The notes: generated by a model not told the origin, from the sequence alone. A stretch of 64,000 nucleotides of DNA from Gammaproteobacteria bacterium (GCA_016191245.1 JACPOY010000016.1:1-64000), one strand, 5' to 3'; positions 52,226 through 62,518 are shown, counted from the first letter of the stretch. Numbers and translations: made by a program.

Positions 52226-52260
52226 AAATCTCCCCGCGTGGTTCGCGCGGGGGGATTTTA
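52226..52260. terminator. Bidirectional rho-independent terminator
   Basis: TCCCCGCG and CGCGGGGGGA form a GC-rich stem around TGGTTCG. It is flanked by AAATC on the left and GATTTTA on the right. It lies between the convergent ends of the HU-like gene and hmgA and can serve both. Confidence 0.85.
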
Positions 52261-52291
52261 TCAAGAAAGAATCTCTCTATCTCAAGCTTCT

Positions 52292-53590
52292 CTATCCCTT
52301 CCAATTTCTATCAAACATCACCTTAATATCTTTCCAGCAATCTTGATAATCGTTTTGCAGTAACCCGCTTTTTAATGCAAATTCTGTTGGGATCCAAGGC
52401 AAACAGCACTCAAACATAAAGGCGAGCGTATTGCTTTGTTTAGCGGGAGTTAAATTTTCATTTATCGCTTGTTCACAAGTCTTTGCATCAGGACCATGTG
52501 CAGACATGCAATTATGTAAGCTACCACCGCCTTTCACAAAACCTTCAGTTTTAGCATCATATATGCCTGTGATAAGCCCCATATATTCGCTCATCACATT
52601 GCGATGAAAATACGGGGGCCTAAAGGTGTGCTCAGCAACCATCCAACGCTCAGGAAAAATCACAAAATCAATATTAGCAATACCGGTTAATCCAGAGGGT
52701 GAGGTGAGAACTGTAAATATAGAGGGATCGCAATGATCAAAACTCACAGTATTAATAGTATTAAAGTAACTTAATGGATATTTATAGGGGGTATAATTAC
52801 CATGCCAGGCAACAACATTTAATGGAGAATGCCGCATGTTTGCTTGCCAGAGTTGATTATTACTTTTGGTAATCAGGGTGAAATCTCCGCTTTTTTCTTC
52901 AAATGCAGCATGAGGAATTAAGAAATCCCTTGGATTAGCTAAACCATTACTTCCAATAAGACCTAAATCTGGCAAGGAAAAAGGTTGGCCATAATTTTCA
53001 CAGATATAACCTTTTATAAATGGACTTAATGCTTTGACTTGAAAGCGCACGCCGCGAGGAATAACAGCAATTTCTGTAGGAGACAGAGCTATTTTTCCAA
53101 ATTCTGTAAAAATCTCGCAATCACCTTCATAAGGCACAATCAAAAGTTCGCCATCTGAATCGTAGAAAAATGATTTTTCCATTGAGATATTGGCAGCATA
53201 TAAATGTACAGCGCCCCCTTGGTGTTGTTGCGGGCTGCCATTAAAAAGCAATGTTTGTAAGCTTTGTATAAAATCAACTTTTCCCTGTGGGTTTGGCAAA
53301 GGATCCCAGCGCATTTGATTGGGCATACTTTGCCCATTTGGGGGAATAGCGATACCAGCATGGGGGAGAGGGGTAAAGGCAGAATGTACAACCGATGGTA
53401 AAATACGATATAGCCAGCTGCGTAAATTTTGATGCCTTGGACGAGTGAAGGCGCTGCCACTTAGCTGTTCGGCGTAGAGACCATAAGGGGCTTTCTGCGG
53501 TGAATTTTGCCCTTTTGGCAGGGCATTTGCTAAAGCTTCACTTTGAACAGAGCCTCCCCAGCCGGTTAAATACTTATCATTATTAGTCAT
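52292..53590 (-). CDS. hmgA: Homogentisate 1,2-dioxygenase
   Basis: HmgA opens the ring of homogentisate to maleylacetoacetate in tyrosine/phenylalanine catabolism. The 432-residue protein has the expected iron ligands: His329 and Glu335 in PPYFHRNVMSEYMG, and His365 in SAHGPD. Spacing (6 and 30 residues) is identical to that of the human enzyme. N-terminal YLTGWGGSVQSEAL matches the family's YxxGFGN start only loosely. AGGAAA precedes the ATG. It stands alone: maleylacetoacetate isomerase and fumarylacetoacetase are not adjacent. Confidence 0.96.
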   Translation of the reverse strand: MTNNDKYLTGWGGSVQSEALANALPKGQNSPQKAPYGLYAEQLSGSAFTRPRHQNLRSWLYRILPSVVHSAFTPLPHAGIAIPPNGQSMPNQMRWDPLPNPQGKVDFIQSLQTLLFNGSPQQHQGGAVHLYAANISMEKSFFYDSDGELLIVPYEGDCEIFTEFGKIALSPTEIAVIPRGVRFQVKALSPFIKGYICENYGQPFSLPDLGLIGSNGLANPRDFLIPHAAFEEKSGDFTLITKSNNQLWQANMRHSPLNVVAWHGNYTPYKYPLSYFNTINTVSFDHCDPSIFTVLTSPSGLTGIANIDFVIFPERWMVAEHTFRPPYFHRNVMSEYMGLITGIYDAKTEGFVKGGGSLHNCMSAHGPDAKTCEQAINENLTPAKQSNTLAFMFECCLPWIPTEFALKSGLLQNDYQDCWKDIKVMFDRNWKG

Positions 53591-53740
53591 AACGTTTTCC
53601 TAAACTTTCGTGGTAAAATCCGTGCATATTGCGATTAGACTGTGACTTAGTTAGACTCAGGCCATCTTAAAAATGAGAAGGTTGTCCTACTTTTTTATGG
53701 TATTTCATCGCATTTTCACTGTGACGTAAAGGGCACTGAC

Positions 53741-55003
53741 ATGACAAGTCGTCGAACCGTATCACTTTTAATGCCCATCGCTATGTTTGGTGTGGCTACA
53801 TTTTTTTATCTTTATGAATTCTTAGTGCGAGTTTCGCCTAACGTTTTAGAAAATGAGCTTATTCTCGCTTTTAACTTAGATGCGAAGATGTTTGGTTTTT
53901 TTTCTTCCTGTTGGTATTGGGCTTATGCACCGTTGCAATTACCTGTTGGTGCTTTAACAGATAAATATGGCCCGCGCCGTCTTCTCACCTTTGCAATTCT
54001 CATTTGCGCGGCAAGTACGCTAGCACTAGCGTATACAACGAGTTTTTATCTTGGTTGTATGATGCGATTTATGATTGGTGCCGGTTCAGCTTTTGCTTTT
54101 ATTAGTTGTATGAAAATCATTCATATTTGGTTTTCACACCACTTGTTTCCTCTCATGACCGGTTTAACACTCACGATTGGTACATTAGGGGCTGCAGCAG
54201 GTGGGATACCATTATCTTTAGCGTTAGATTTTATGTCATGGCGTCAAGTGCTGATTTATCTTGGCTTCGTCGGGATAGTGCTTGCGATATTAGCTTTTTT
54301 GCTTATTAAAGATCACAATCCCGATCATCCACATGTCTCAATGAAAAAAGAAGATACTCCTGGCTTTTGGCAATGCTTAAAGGAAGTTGTGAAGCAGCCA
54401 CAAAGTTGGTTTGTTGGGATTTATTGCTTTTTTGTGACAGCGCCTACCGATGCCTTTGGTGGTACCTGGGGAGTCAAATTTTTAGTCGATACACATGGTA
54501 TTTCCCGGGATGTTGCTTCCACTGCCGCAGTCACCATGACCTTTGTTGGGATGGCTGTGGGTAGCCCATTATTGGGATGGATTTCAAGCATTTTTGATAA
54601 TCGCAAAATCCCGATGATGGTAGCAAGTCTAATTGCTGCAATTTCTCTTACTTTAATTGTATTTTTACCGCACTTAACAGGATTTAGCGCATCCGTACTA
54701 TTTTTTATGTTTGGTAGTTTTGGTACGTATGTTTTAGCTTTTGTCATGACTAGACGATTTTCACAACCAACTTACGTGGCGACCGCCGTAGGCTTTGTTA
54801 ATATGGTATCAATGTTTGGTAGCGGAATTTTAACCTATATGGTGGGTTGGCTATTAGACGCTGTAAGCTCAGGTCAGCTCGCTGAAAATGGTGAGCGAAT
54901 TTATACCACGAGTGATTATCACTTAAGTTTAATTGTATTACCCATATTTTATGCCATTAGTGCATTCATAGTTGTGCCCCTCATTCGCGATGGGAAGGAT
55001 TAA
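53741..55003 (+). CDS. Major facilitator superfamily transporter
   Basis: The 420-residue protein has about 12 hydrophobic helices in two halves. The MFS loop 2-3 signature is visible as GALTDKYGPRRLLTF. The N-terminal LYEFLVRVSPNVLENEL stretch is typical of a group of MFS carriers common in Legionella and Coxiella relatives. Residues 110-175 contain the glycine-rich helices 4-5 (GAGSAFAFISC, GTLGAAAGGIPLSL). Substrate is unknown. It precedes uvrD by six bases on the same strand, so the two may be co-transcribed. Confidence 0.9.
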   Translation: MTSRRTVSLLMPIAMFGVATFFYLYEFLVRVSPNVLENELILAFNLDAKMFGFFSSCWYWAYAPLQLPVGALTDKYGPRRLLTFAILICAASTLALAYTTSFYLGCMMRFMIGAGSAFAFISCMKIIHIWFSHHLFPLMTGLTLTIGTLGAAAGGIPLSLALDFMSWRQVLIYLGFVGIVLAILAFLLIKDHNPDHPHVSMKKEDTPGFWQCLKEVVKQPQSWFVGIYCFFVTAPTDAFGGTWGVKFLVDTHGISRDVASTAAVTMTFVGMAVGSPLLGWISSIFDNRKIPMMVASLIAAISLTLIVFLPHLTGFSASVLFFMFGSFGTYVLAFVMTRRFSQPTYVATAVGFVNMVSMFGSGILTYMVGWLLDAVSSGQLAENGERIYTTSDYHLSLIVLPIFYAISAFIVVPLIRDGKD

Positions 55004-55009
55004 AAAACG

Positions 55010-57220
55010 ATGCTCATCACGGAAGAAGAAGTACCCCAAGATATTTTTTTGGGAGATCTCAATGGCGCCCAATATCAGGCGGTGACGGCCAGCGCGCAGC
55101 GATTATTAGTCCTAGCGGGTGCAGGCAGTGGTAAAACACGAGTGCTCGTTCAGCGAATTGCTTATCTTTTGACCCAATGCGGCGTTTTGCCTCATCAATT
55201 GTTAGCAGTGACATTTACGAATAAAGCCGCAAGCGAAATGCGTCATCGAATCGAAAAAATAGTAGGCAATTCAAGTGCACGCCTTTGGGTGGGGACCTTT
55301 CACGGGTTGAGTCACCGAATATTGCGCACTAACGCCGCGCGCGCTAATTTACCAGAAAATTTTCAAATTATTGATGCCGATGATCAGTTGCGTCTTATCA
55401 AGCGATTGATACAAGAGCGTGGTTGGGATGACGAAGTTTGTGATCCTAAACGGGCAATGGGCTTTATTAATCGACATAAAGACGAAGGCAAAAGAGCCAA
55501 TGCGCTTGGCATTTCTAGCGTGCCAGAAGTTGCTATGTTCACTGAGCTTTATAGGCTATATGAGCAACACTGCCAACGCACTGCCGTCGTTGATTTTGCT
55601 GAAATATTATTGCGCGCTTATGAGTTGTGGCGAGACTGCCCCGATGTATTAACGCAATATCAACAGAGATTTAAACATATTTTGGTCGATGAGTTTCAAG
55701 ACACAAATACCATCCAGTATGCTTGGTTAAAGCTATTATGCGGTACAGAAAGTAACATGATGATTGTCGGTGATGACGATCAATCTATTTATGGTTGGCG
55801 TGGCGCAAAAATAGAAAATATTCATCGCTTCCATAAAGATTTTACAGATGTTGTGACTATTCGTTTAGAGCAAAATTATCGCTCGACGAGCACCATACTT
55901 GCTGCTGCCAATGCGTTGATTTCAAATAATGCTTCACGCCTTGGTAAAGAATTGTGGACGCAAGGGATACAAGGTGAAAAGTTAACACTTTATGGTGCGT
56001 TTAATGAAATTGACGAAGCGCGTTTTATTGTTGAAAGAATACGACAATGGTGTCATGGGGGCGGTAGCTTTGAAGATATTGCTATTTTATATCGCTCCAA
56101 TGCGCAATCTCGTGTGCTTGAGCAAGCATTGCGTCAGGCCAATATAGCCTACCGTGTTTATGGTGGTTTACGCTTTTTTGATAGAGCCGAAATCAAAGAT
56201 GTGTTGGCGTATTTGCGTTTATTAGTCAATCTAAATGATGATACGGCTTTTGAGCGCGTTATCAATTTACCACCACGAGGCGTTGGCGAGAGAACCTTGG
56301 CCAGTATTCGTGAGATTGCAAAGGAAAAACAAATCTCATTATGGGTGGCTGCAAAATCATATCTTCCTACCATTCCATTGGGGCGGATTAGTAATGGTCT
56401 TCGTCAATTTTTTGAATGTGTCGAAGACATGCTCACGCAAGTAAATATGTTGGCGTTATCAGAATTAATGCAATATGTTTTACAAAAGAGTGGCTTATTT
56501 ATCTATGTAAAGACTCAGCCCGGCGAACGCACACAAGCGCGTATTGAAAACTTACATGAATTAGTACAAGCAGCCGGACAATTTTCTAACTCGCATGATG
56601 AAATGTATGAGCAAACCAGCACGCATAGTAGCGAAACCTTACCTTCTTTTTTATCTGAAGTGGCGTTAGATGCTGGCGATAGAGACACAGAAGATGGTGT
56701 TTGTATTAAATTAATGACCTTACATTCTGCCAAAGGCCTAGAATTTCCGTTAGTATTTTTAACAGGAATGGAAGATGGACTTTTTCCTCATCATCGCTGT
56801 TTTCATGATAGGGCGTTATTAGAGGAAGAGCGGCGCTTATGTTATGTCGGCCTGACTAGAGCAATGCGGAAATTGTATTTAACCTATGCCGAAAAGAGAG
56901 CCTTTGCTGGGCTTTCTGGTGCTAATCGTCCTTCACGTTTTATTGATGAAATTCCCACACCTCTTACCGAGTCCGTGAATTTAAATGCCAAAATGCCATT
57001 ACCAACCTCTCCTGCAAAACGTCGTACCTCTCCTGACGCGTTGGAAGATGATTTCCCCTTTCAACTGGGTCAACGTGTCAAACATCAGCGTTTTGGTGAG
57101 GGCGTGATTTTAAGTGGAGATGGTGCTGGCGAAACCGCACGTGTGCAGGTGAACTTTGCCAAAGAAGGCAAGAAGTGGCTTGTGTTGGCATATGCGAAGT
57201 TAGAGCCGGTGGAGCAATAG
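55010..57220 (+). CDS. uvrD: DNA helicase II (UvrD)
   Basis: UvrD is a 3'-5' SF1 helicase of nucleotide excision and mismatch repair. The 736-residue protein (E. coli 720) has Walker A AGAGSGKT (36-43), VTFTNKAA, DEFQDTN (motif II), GDDDQSIYGWRGA (motif III), QNYRS (IV), LMTLHSAKGLEFPLV (V) and YVGLTRAM (VI). The C-terminal Tudor-like tail (GQRVKHQRFGEGVIL) binds RNA polymerase in homologues. The ATG is six bases after the MFS gene. Confidence 0.98.
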   Translation: MLITEEEVPQDIFLGDLNGAQYQAVTASAQRLLVLAGAGSGKTRVLVQRIAYLLTQCGVLPHQLLAVTFTNKAASEMRHRIEKIVGNSSARLWVGTFHGLSHRILRTNAARANLPENFQIIDADDQLRLIKRLIQERGWDDEVCDPKRAMGFINRHKDEGKRANALGISSVPEVAMFTELYRLYEQHCQRTAVVDFAEILLRAYELWRDCPDVLTQYQQRFKHILVDEFQDTNTIQYAWLKLLCGTESNMMIVGDDDQSIYGWRGAKIENIHRFHKDFTDVVTIRLEQNYRSTSTILAAANALISNNASRLGKELWTQGIQGEKLTLYGAFNEIDEARFIVERIRQWCHGGGSFEDIAILYRSNAQSRVLEQALRQANIAYRVYGGLRFFDRAEIKDVLAYLRLLVNLNDDTAFERVINLPPRGVGERTLASIREIAKEKQISLWVAAKSYLPTIPLGRISNGLRQFFECVEDMLTQVNMLALSELMQYVLQKSGLFIYVKTQPGERTQARIENLHELVQAAGQFSNSHDEMYEQTSTHSSETLPSFLSEVALDAGDRDTEDGVCIKLMTLHSAKGLEFPLVFLTGMEDGLFPHHRCFHDRALLEEERRLCYVGLTRAMRKLYLTYAEKRAFAGLSGANRPSRFIDEIPTPLTESVNLNAKMPLPTSPAKRRTSPDALEDDFPFQLGQRVKHQRFGEGVILSGDGAGETARVQVNFAKEGKKWLVLAYAKLEPVEQ

Positions 57221-57361
57221 AAAAGCCTTTTAAGGTTTTGAAAAGGTTGCGAGCAACCATTGATCTCTCCTTGTAAAGCTGAGGAATCGACACATAATTT
57301 GAAGAAAATTTCTTAAAAATTATAATGTTAGTTTGAACTAGATTTAGCTTGCGAAGCTCTT

Positions 57362-57403
57362 ACCCCTTCTCCCCTTGCGGGAGAAGGCGGGGATGAGGGG
57401 TGG
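57362..57403 (+). repeat. REP-like GC-rich palindromic repeat, copy 4
   Basis: ACCCCTTCTCCCCTTGCGGG with the right arm GAGAAGGCGGGGATGAGGGG lies 140 bases after uvrD. The T in the left arm and the A in the right arm are compensatory changes relative to copy 3 (CTTCTCCC/GGGAGAAG), which suggests the hairpin itself is maintained. Confidence 0.78.
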
Positions 57404-57416
57404 AAAAAAAGATAAT

Positions 57417-57521
57417 ATGTCGCTGGCGCGACATGCAAAGAGTAAGAATTCGTGCTCTTTGCTCAACGTGAGCTAAAGAGAAGATCCTTCGTATTCAGTT
57501 AATCATCTTCCTGTTTTTTTT
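57417..57521 (+). other. Tandem hairpins in the uvrD-recD2 gap; possible small RNA
   Basis: The 400-base gap after uvrD holds, besides a repeat copy, three adjacent perfect hairpins: ATGTCGC/GCGACAT (57417-57434), GCAAAGAG/CTCTTTGC (57435-57462) and GCTCA/TGAGC (57461-57473). GAAGAT/ATCTTC (57480-57510) follows, then CTG and eight T. No protein is seen. A TATAAT at 57564-57569 may be the -10 for recD2, without a good -35. Confidence 0.4.
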
Positions 57522-57620
57522 AATAAAAACAGCATTTTAGCCCCTAAATGTCTGAAGATCAGGTATAATTTTGGCTCTTTAGTGCCCAAATTACATTAAC
57601 TGCCATGTTTTAGAAAATCG

Positions 57621-59795
57621 ATGAAATCAGCCACCGAATCCCATGTCACCCTTTCAGGGCGCGTTCATAAAGTTATTTTCAGTAACGCTGAAAATGGCTA
57701 TACGGTTTTACAATTACAGCCCAAAGATAAAAATCAAGATAAAATCACGGTCGTCGGGTATTTTGCACAGAATTTTTCAACAGAGCAGGTGACTTTCCAT
57801 GGTCATTGGCAAGAACATCCTTTGCATGGTCGCCAATTTATGGCCTTGGTGTGTGAACAAATAACCCAATCTATGCCGATGGAAAAATTCTTAGTCGAAT
57901 ATATTGATGGGGTGGGACCTTCTTATGCCAAAAAAATCATCGATACCTTTGGTGATGAAGTCTCTAATATATTAAATAACAATCCGGAACGTTTAAAAGA
58001 AGTGCCAGGCATTGGTCAAAGTCGTTTACAGCAAATGATGGCAAGCTGGCAAATGCAAAAATCTTCACACGAGGTAGTATTATTTTTAACTTCATTAGGA
58101 CTACATTTTGCACAAGCTGCCAGAGTTGCAAAGCGATATGGGAATAAAGCAAAAGAAAAAGTAGAAGAAAATCCCTATCGACTAATTGAAGATATTGATG
58201 GTATTGGCTTTCAAACAGCAGATAATCTTGCATTAAAGCTTGGGATGGCCGTTGATTCACCACATCGTATTCAGGGAGCTTTTTTGTATTTATTGCAGCA
58301 AGCAACCCGTGATGGTCATTGCGGCGTGAAGCAAGAAAATCTCATAGACAAAACCATCCAGTTATTGAATGTATCAAAAGCACCTATTGAGCAAGCGCTG
58401 GAAGCGGCGATGGACAATGAAAGTGTTATTATTGATAGCGCTCAAGGTGAGATGTGCGTCTTTTTACCAACACTTTACACCTGCGAAAAATTAATTGCGC
58501 TAGGCTTAAAAAATATCATGGCCACGCCTTTAAATATTAATGATGCAGAATTAGAAAAAACGCTAAATGATGTCATCCAAGAAGAATCACTTCCTTTAAC
58601 CGATGAACAACAACAAGCAGCGTTTGCTGCCCTTCAATCAAAAGTATTTGTACTAACGGGTGGACCTGGGGTGGGGAAAACCACGTTAATTAAGATCTTG
58701 TTAAAAGTTTTTATGAAACAAAAAATGACGGTAGCTTTAGCGGCTCCTACGGGGCGTGCCGCCAAACGTATTAGTGAATCGACAGGGCATACTGCCAAAA
58801 CGATTCATCGCTTATTAGAATATGATCCCTATACGCACACTTTTGCTTATCATCCAACAATGCCTTTGCCTTTTGATGTGATTATTTTAGATGAAGCATC
58901 GATGTTGGATGTGCCGCTTTGTTCTAGTGTCGTGCAGGCACTTGGCTTGAAAACGCGCATTATATTTGTAGGTGATATTGATCAGTTATCGGCGGTAGGG
59001 CCGGGTGACGTGTTAAAGTCTTTGATATCATCTGGCAAAATTCCTTACTTTCCCCTTAAAACAATATTTCGACAAGCAGCGAGTAGCCAAATCATTGTCA
59101 ATGCGCATAGAGTGAATTCAGGATTGATGCCCCAAGTTGATAAAAGTGAATCACGGGATTTTTTCTTAATTAGAGCGCATACTCCCGAAGAACAGCAGCA
59201 AAAAATAATTGATATTGTCACCAACAGTTTGCCTTCGCGTTTTGGTTTTTCAGCCATTGATGATATCCAGCTATTATCTCCCATGAATGGTGGTCCCTTA
59301 GGTGTTGATAATTTAAACGTTCTATTACAAGAAAAACTAAATCCACCTGAATATGACAAAAAAGAAATGAAACATTTGGTGAGCGGCGTATTACGAGAAG
59401 AAGATAAAGTTATTCAAATCGTCAATAATTATGAAAAAAACATTTTTAATGGCGACGTTGGTAAAATTATATCCATCGATAATAGTTTGCGAAAATTTGT
59501 CGTTTTATTCGATAAACAAAAAGTAGAATACCAGTTTAAAGAACTGGAACAATTACGTTTGGCCTATGCAATCAGTGTACATAAATCGCAAGGTTCTGAA
59601 TATCCTGCGGTGGTTGTTACCTTGTCGATGAGTCAGCGTATCATGTTAAAAAGAAATTTATTATATACCGCTATCACGCGTGGTAAGTCTTGCGTGGTTG
59701 TGATTGGAGAGCCTGAAGCCTTGAGCGCTGCAATCAAACGAGGGTACATCACCAAGAGAGTGAATAAACTAGAGGATTGGTTAAAAGATGACTAA
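57621..59795 (+). CDS. recD2: RecD2-type ATP-dependent DNA helicase
   Basis: RecD2 is a 5'-3' SF1B helicase that acts without RecBC. The 724-residue protein has the N-terminal OB-like domain (VTLSGRVHKVIFSNAENGYTV in two parts). Helix-hairpin-helix repeats follow (YIDGVGPSYAKKI, EVPGIGQSRLQ and IDGIGFQTADNLALKLG), absent from classical RecD. The helicase core has LTGGPGVGKTTL, AAPTGRAAKRI, ILDEASMLD, GDIDQLSAVGPGDVL and the C-terminal AYAISVHKSQGSEYPAVVV. It overlaps polA by eight bases, so both are co-transcribed. Confidence 0.95.
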   Translation: MKSATESHVTLSGRVHKVIFSNAENGYTVLQLQPKDKNQDKITVVGYFAQNFSTEQVTFHGHWQEHPLHGRQFMALVCEQITQSMPMEKFLVEYIDGVGPSYAKKIIDTFGDEVSNILNNNPERLKEVPGIGQSRLQQMMASWQMQKSSHEVVLFLTSLGLHFAQAARVAKRYGNKAKEKVEENPYRLIEDIDGIGFQTADNLALKLGMAVDSPHRIQGAFLYLLQQATRDGHCGVKQENLIDKTIQLLNVSKAPIEQALEAAMDNESVIIDSAQGEMCVFLPTLYTCEKLIALGLKNIMATPLNINDAELEKTLNDVIQEESLPLTDEQQQAAFAALQSKVFVLTGGPGVGKTTLIKILLKVFMKQKMTVALAAPTGRAAKRISESTGHTAKTIHRLLEYDPYTHTFAYHPTMPLPFDVIILDEASMLDVPLCSSVVQALGLKTRIIFVGDIDQLSAVGPGDVLKSLISSGKIPYFPLKTIFRQAASSQIIVNAHRVNSGLMPQVDKSESRDFFLIRAHTPEEQQQKIIDIVTNSLPSRFGFSAIDDIQLLSPMNGGPLGVDNLNVLLQEKLNPPEYDKKEMKHLVSGVLREEDKVIQIVNNYEKNIFNGDVGKIISIDNSLRKFVVLFDKQKVEYQFKELEQLRLAYAISVHKSQGSEYPAVVVTLSMSQRIMLKRNLLYTAITRGKSCVVVIGEPEALSAAIKRGYITKRVNKLEDWLKDD

Positions 59796-62511
59796 AGAAA
59801 TGAATGTCAAAGAAAAAAAATTAGTCTTGGTGGATGGTTCATCATATTTGTTTCGAGCGTATCATGCCTTGCCGCCTTTAACGACCTCTAAAGGCCAGCC
59901 AACAGGAGCAGCATATGGTGTTATCAGCATGCTGCGCAAGTTAATTGCTTCGGAAAAGCCAGATTACATGGGCGTGATATTTGATACCAAATCTAAGAAT
60001 TTTCGCCATGAAATTTACCCTCAATATAAAGCCAACCGCCCTGAAATGCCAGATGAACTGCGTCTACAGATTGAACCCTTACATAATATTATTCGTGCAA
60101 TGGGTTTACCGCTCATAGCAATAGAAGGCATTGAAGCCGATGATGTGCTAGCAACGCTCGCGCATCTTGCCACTCAAAAACATATCAAAACGATTATCTC
60201 AACAGGCGACAAAGATTTAGCTCAATTGGTAGATAAAAATATTACTCTCATTAACACTATGAATGGAAATGTTTTAGACGAAAAAGGTGTCTTGGAAAAG
60301 TTTGGGGTCGCGCCACATCAAATCGTTGATTATTTAACCCTCATGGGTGACACCTCCGATAATATACCCGGTATTCCCAAAGTAGGTCCTAAAACTGCTG
60401 TTAAATGGTTGCAAGAATACGGCACGATAGATGAACTTATCAAACATGCTGATTCAATTAAGGGAAAAATTGGAGAATATTTACGCGAGCATATTGTTAA
60501 TCTTCCTCTTGGCAAAAAATTAGTTACAGTTCAAAAAGATGTAACACTATCGTTTGCGCCAGAAGATTTGATTATGAATGCGCCGGATAATGAAAAGTTG
60601 AAAATAATTTTTCAAGAGATGGAATTTAAAACATGGTTGAAAGACTTTGAAAGAGGTCAACCTTCAAGCATCCCGCAAATCAAAGAATCAGAAAGTAAAG
60701 CGCAAGAAAAAGGACAATATGAAATCATTCTTGAGGAAAAAGATTTTCTTCAATGGTTAGAAAAACTTGAAAAATCTACTACTTTTGCAATTGATACCGA
60801 AACCACAGGGCTTGATCCTATCCAAGCAGAGCTCGTTGGTATTTCCTTTGCTCTTGAAGAAGGCTTTGCCGCTTATGTTCCTGTTGCTCATCTATATTTA
60901 GAATGTCCGCAGCAATTATCAAGAGACTGGGTGTTAGAAAAATTAAAACCTTTATTAGAGAACAAAAATATTGGCAAAATTGGGCAAAATATTAAATATG
61001 ATATGCATGTCTTTGCACGTTATGGTATTCAGTTGCAAAATATTTCAGATGACACAATGCTGCAATCATATGTCTTAAATAGTATTGAAAGACATGATAT
61101 GGATAGTTTGGCCAAAGCCTATTTGCAATATGAAACAACGCCTTTTGAAGCTGTTGCCGGTAAAGGGGCTAAGCAAATTACCTTTGATAAAGTAACGATA
61201 GAAGTAGCTGGTGATTATGCGGCCGAAGATGCAGATATCACTTTACGTTTGGCACATCTGTTTTCTGAAAAATTTTCGAATGAGTCTACACTCAACGATG
61301 TATACCGTGAAATAGAATTACCACTGGTTGATGTATTATGGAAAATGGAAGAACATGGTATTCTTGTCGATGCGAATATGCTTGAAAAACAAAGTAATGA
61401 AATTGCCGTTACTTTGCAATCATTAGAAGAGCAGGCTTATATTTTAGCCGGCCAAAATTTTAATTTGAGTTCGCCTAAACAATTGCAAGAAATTTTCTTT
61501 GAAAAACTTCAATTACCCATTATCGAACGAACGCCAAAAGGTGTTCCTTCTACAGCTGAAAGTGTTCTACAGGAGCTCAGTCATGATTATGAGCTGCCTA
61601 GACTGATTTTAACCCATCGCTCGTTAAGTAAATTAAAATCTACTTACACGGACAAGTTGCCACTACAAATTAATCCACATACCCACCGGGTGCATACCTC
61701 ATATCATCAAGCTATTGCGGCAACAGGACGGCTTTCCTCTTCTGATCCTAACTTGCAAAATATCCCTATTCGGACCAATGAGGGACGAAAAATTCGCCAG
61801 GCGTTTATTCCGGCCAAGGGCTGTAAATTGGTTTCGGCAGATTATTCACAAATTGAACTTCGCATCATGGCGCATTTATCTCAAGATGAAGGGTTATTGG
61901 CAGCTTTTTGTGACAACCAAGACATTCATCGCTTTACCGCAAGTGAAATTTTTAATATAGCGTTAGATAAAGTTACGCAAGAACAAAGACGAAGCGCAAA
62001 AGCGATTAACTTTGGATTAATTTATGGCATGTCGGCTTTTGGTTTAGCACGACAATTAGATATTGATCAAAAAGCAGCCAAGGAATACATGGATTTATAT
62101 TTTCAACGTTATCCAGGCGTGAAAAAATATATGGAACAAACAAGAGAAAGGGCGGCAAATCAAGGCTTTGTTGAAACCTTGTTTGGACGAAGACTCTATT
62201 TGCCAGACATTCGTGCTAAACATATGGGTAGAAAGCGAGCAGCAGAAAGAACGGCGATTAATGCTCCTATGCAAGGCACTGCTGCTGACATTATTAAGAA
62301 AGCGATGATAGCGCTGTATCATGAAATTAAGAATCAAGATGATATTAAAATGCTCATGCAGGTGCATGACGAATTAGTCTTAGAAGTGAAGGTTGATGCT
62401 GTTGATAAAGCAAAACAGCTTTTAACAGAATGTATGCAAAATACCGTAAAACTTTCAGTACCATTGTTAGTCGGAATTGGTGAAGGGAACAATTGGGATG
62501 AAGCCCATTAA
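59788..62511 (+). CDS. polA: DNA polymerase I
   Basis: PolA fills gaps and removes RNA primers. The 907-residue protein (E. coli 928) has all three domains. The 5'-3' nuclease (about 1-290) shows LVDGSSYLFRAYHALPPL, GIEADDVLATLA and TGDKDLAQLV. The 3'-5' exonuclease keeps the DxE motif (AIDTETTGLDP). The polymerase has the SADYSQIELRIMAHLS motif A, RRSAKAINFGLIYGMSAFGL motif B and QVHDELVLEV motif C. A proofreading-active enzyme is therefore expected. The start overlaps recD2; an ATG four codons later is possible. Confidence 0.99.
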   Translation: MTKEMNVKEKKLVLVDGSSYLFRAYHALPPLTTSKGQPTGAAYGVISMLRKLIASEKPDYMGVIFDTKSKNFRHEIYPQYKANRPEMPDELRLQIEPLHNIIRAMGLPLIAIEGIEADDVLATLAHLATQKHIKTIISTGDKDLAQLVDKNITLINTMNGNVLDEKGVLEKFGVAPHQIVDYLTLMGDTSDNIPGIPKVGPKTAVKWLQEYGTIDELIKHADSIKGKIGEYLREHIVNLPLGKKLVTVQKDVTLSFAPEDLIMNAPDNEKLKIIFQEMEFKTWLKDFERGQPSSIPQIKESESKAQEKGQYEIILEEKDFLQWLEKLEKSTTFAIDTETTGLDPIQAELVGISFALEEGFAAYVPVAHLYLECPQQLSRDWVLEKLKPLLENKNIGKIGQNIKYDMHVFARYGIQLQNISDDTMLQSYVLNSIERHDMDSLAKAYLQYETTPFEAVAGKGAKQITFDKVTIEVAGDYAAEDADITLRLAHLFSEKFSNESTLNDVYREIELPLVDVLWKMEEHGILVDANMLEKQSNEIAVTLQSLEEQAYILAGQNFNLSSPKQLQEIFFEKLQLPIIERTPKGVPSTAESVLQELSHDYELPRLILTHRSLSKLKSTYTDKLPLQINPHTHRVHTSYHQAIAATGRLSSSDPNLQNIPIRTNEGRKIRQAFIPAKGCKLVSADYSQIELRIMAHLSQDEGLLAAFCDNQDIHRFTASEIFNIALDKVTQEQRRSAKAINFGLIYGMSAFGLARQLDIDQKAAKEYMDLYFQRYPGVKKYMEQTRERAANQGFVETLFGRRLYLPDIRAKHMGRKRAAERTAINAPMQGTAADIIKKAMIALYHEIKNQDDIKMLMQVHDELVLEVKVDAVDKAKQLLTECMQNTVKLSVPLLVGIGEGNNWDEAH

Positions 62512-62518
62512 CTTTTCA

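Noticed and set aside
57511..57532. CTGTTTTT/AAAAACAG stem upstream of recD2
   Set aside because: Almost entirely A-T pairs over homopolymer runs; likely chance and not a terminator by itself.
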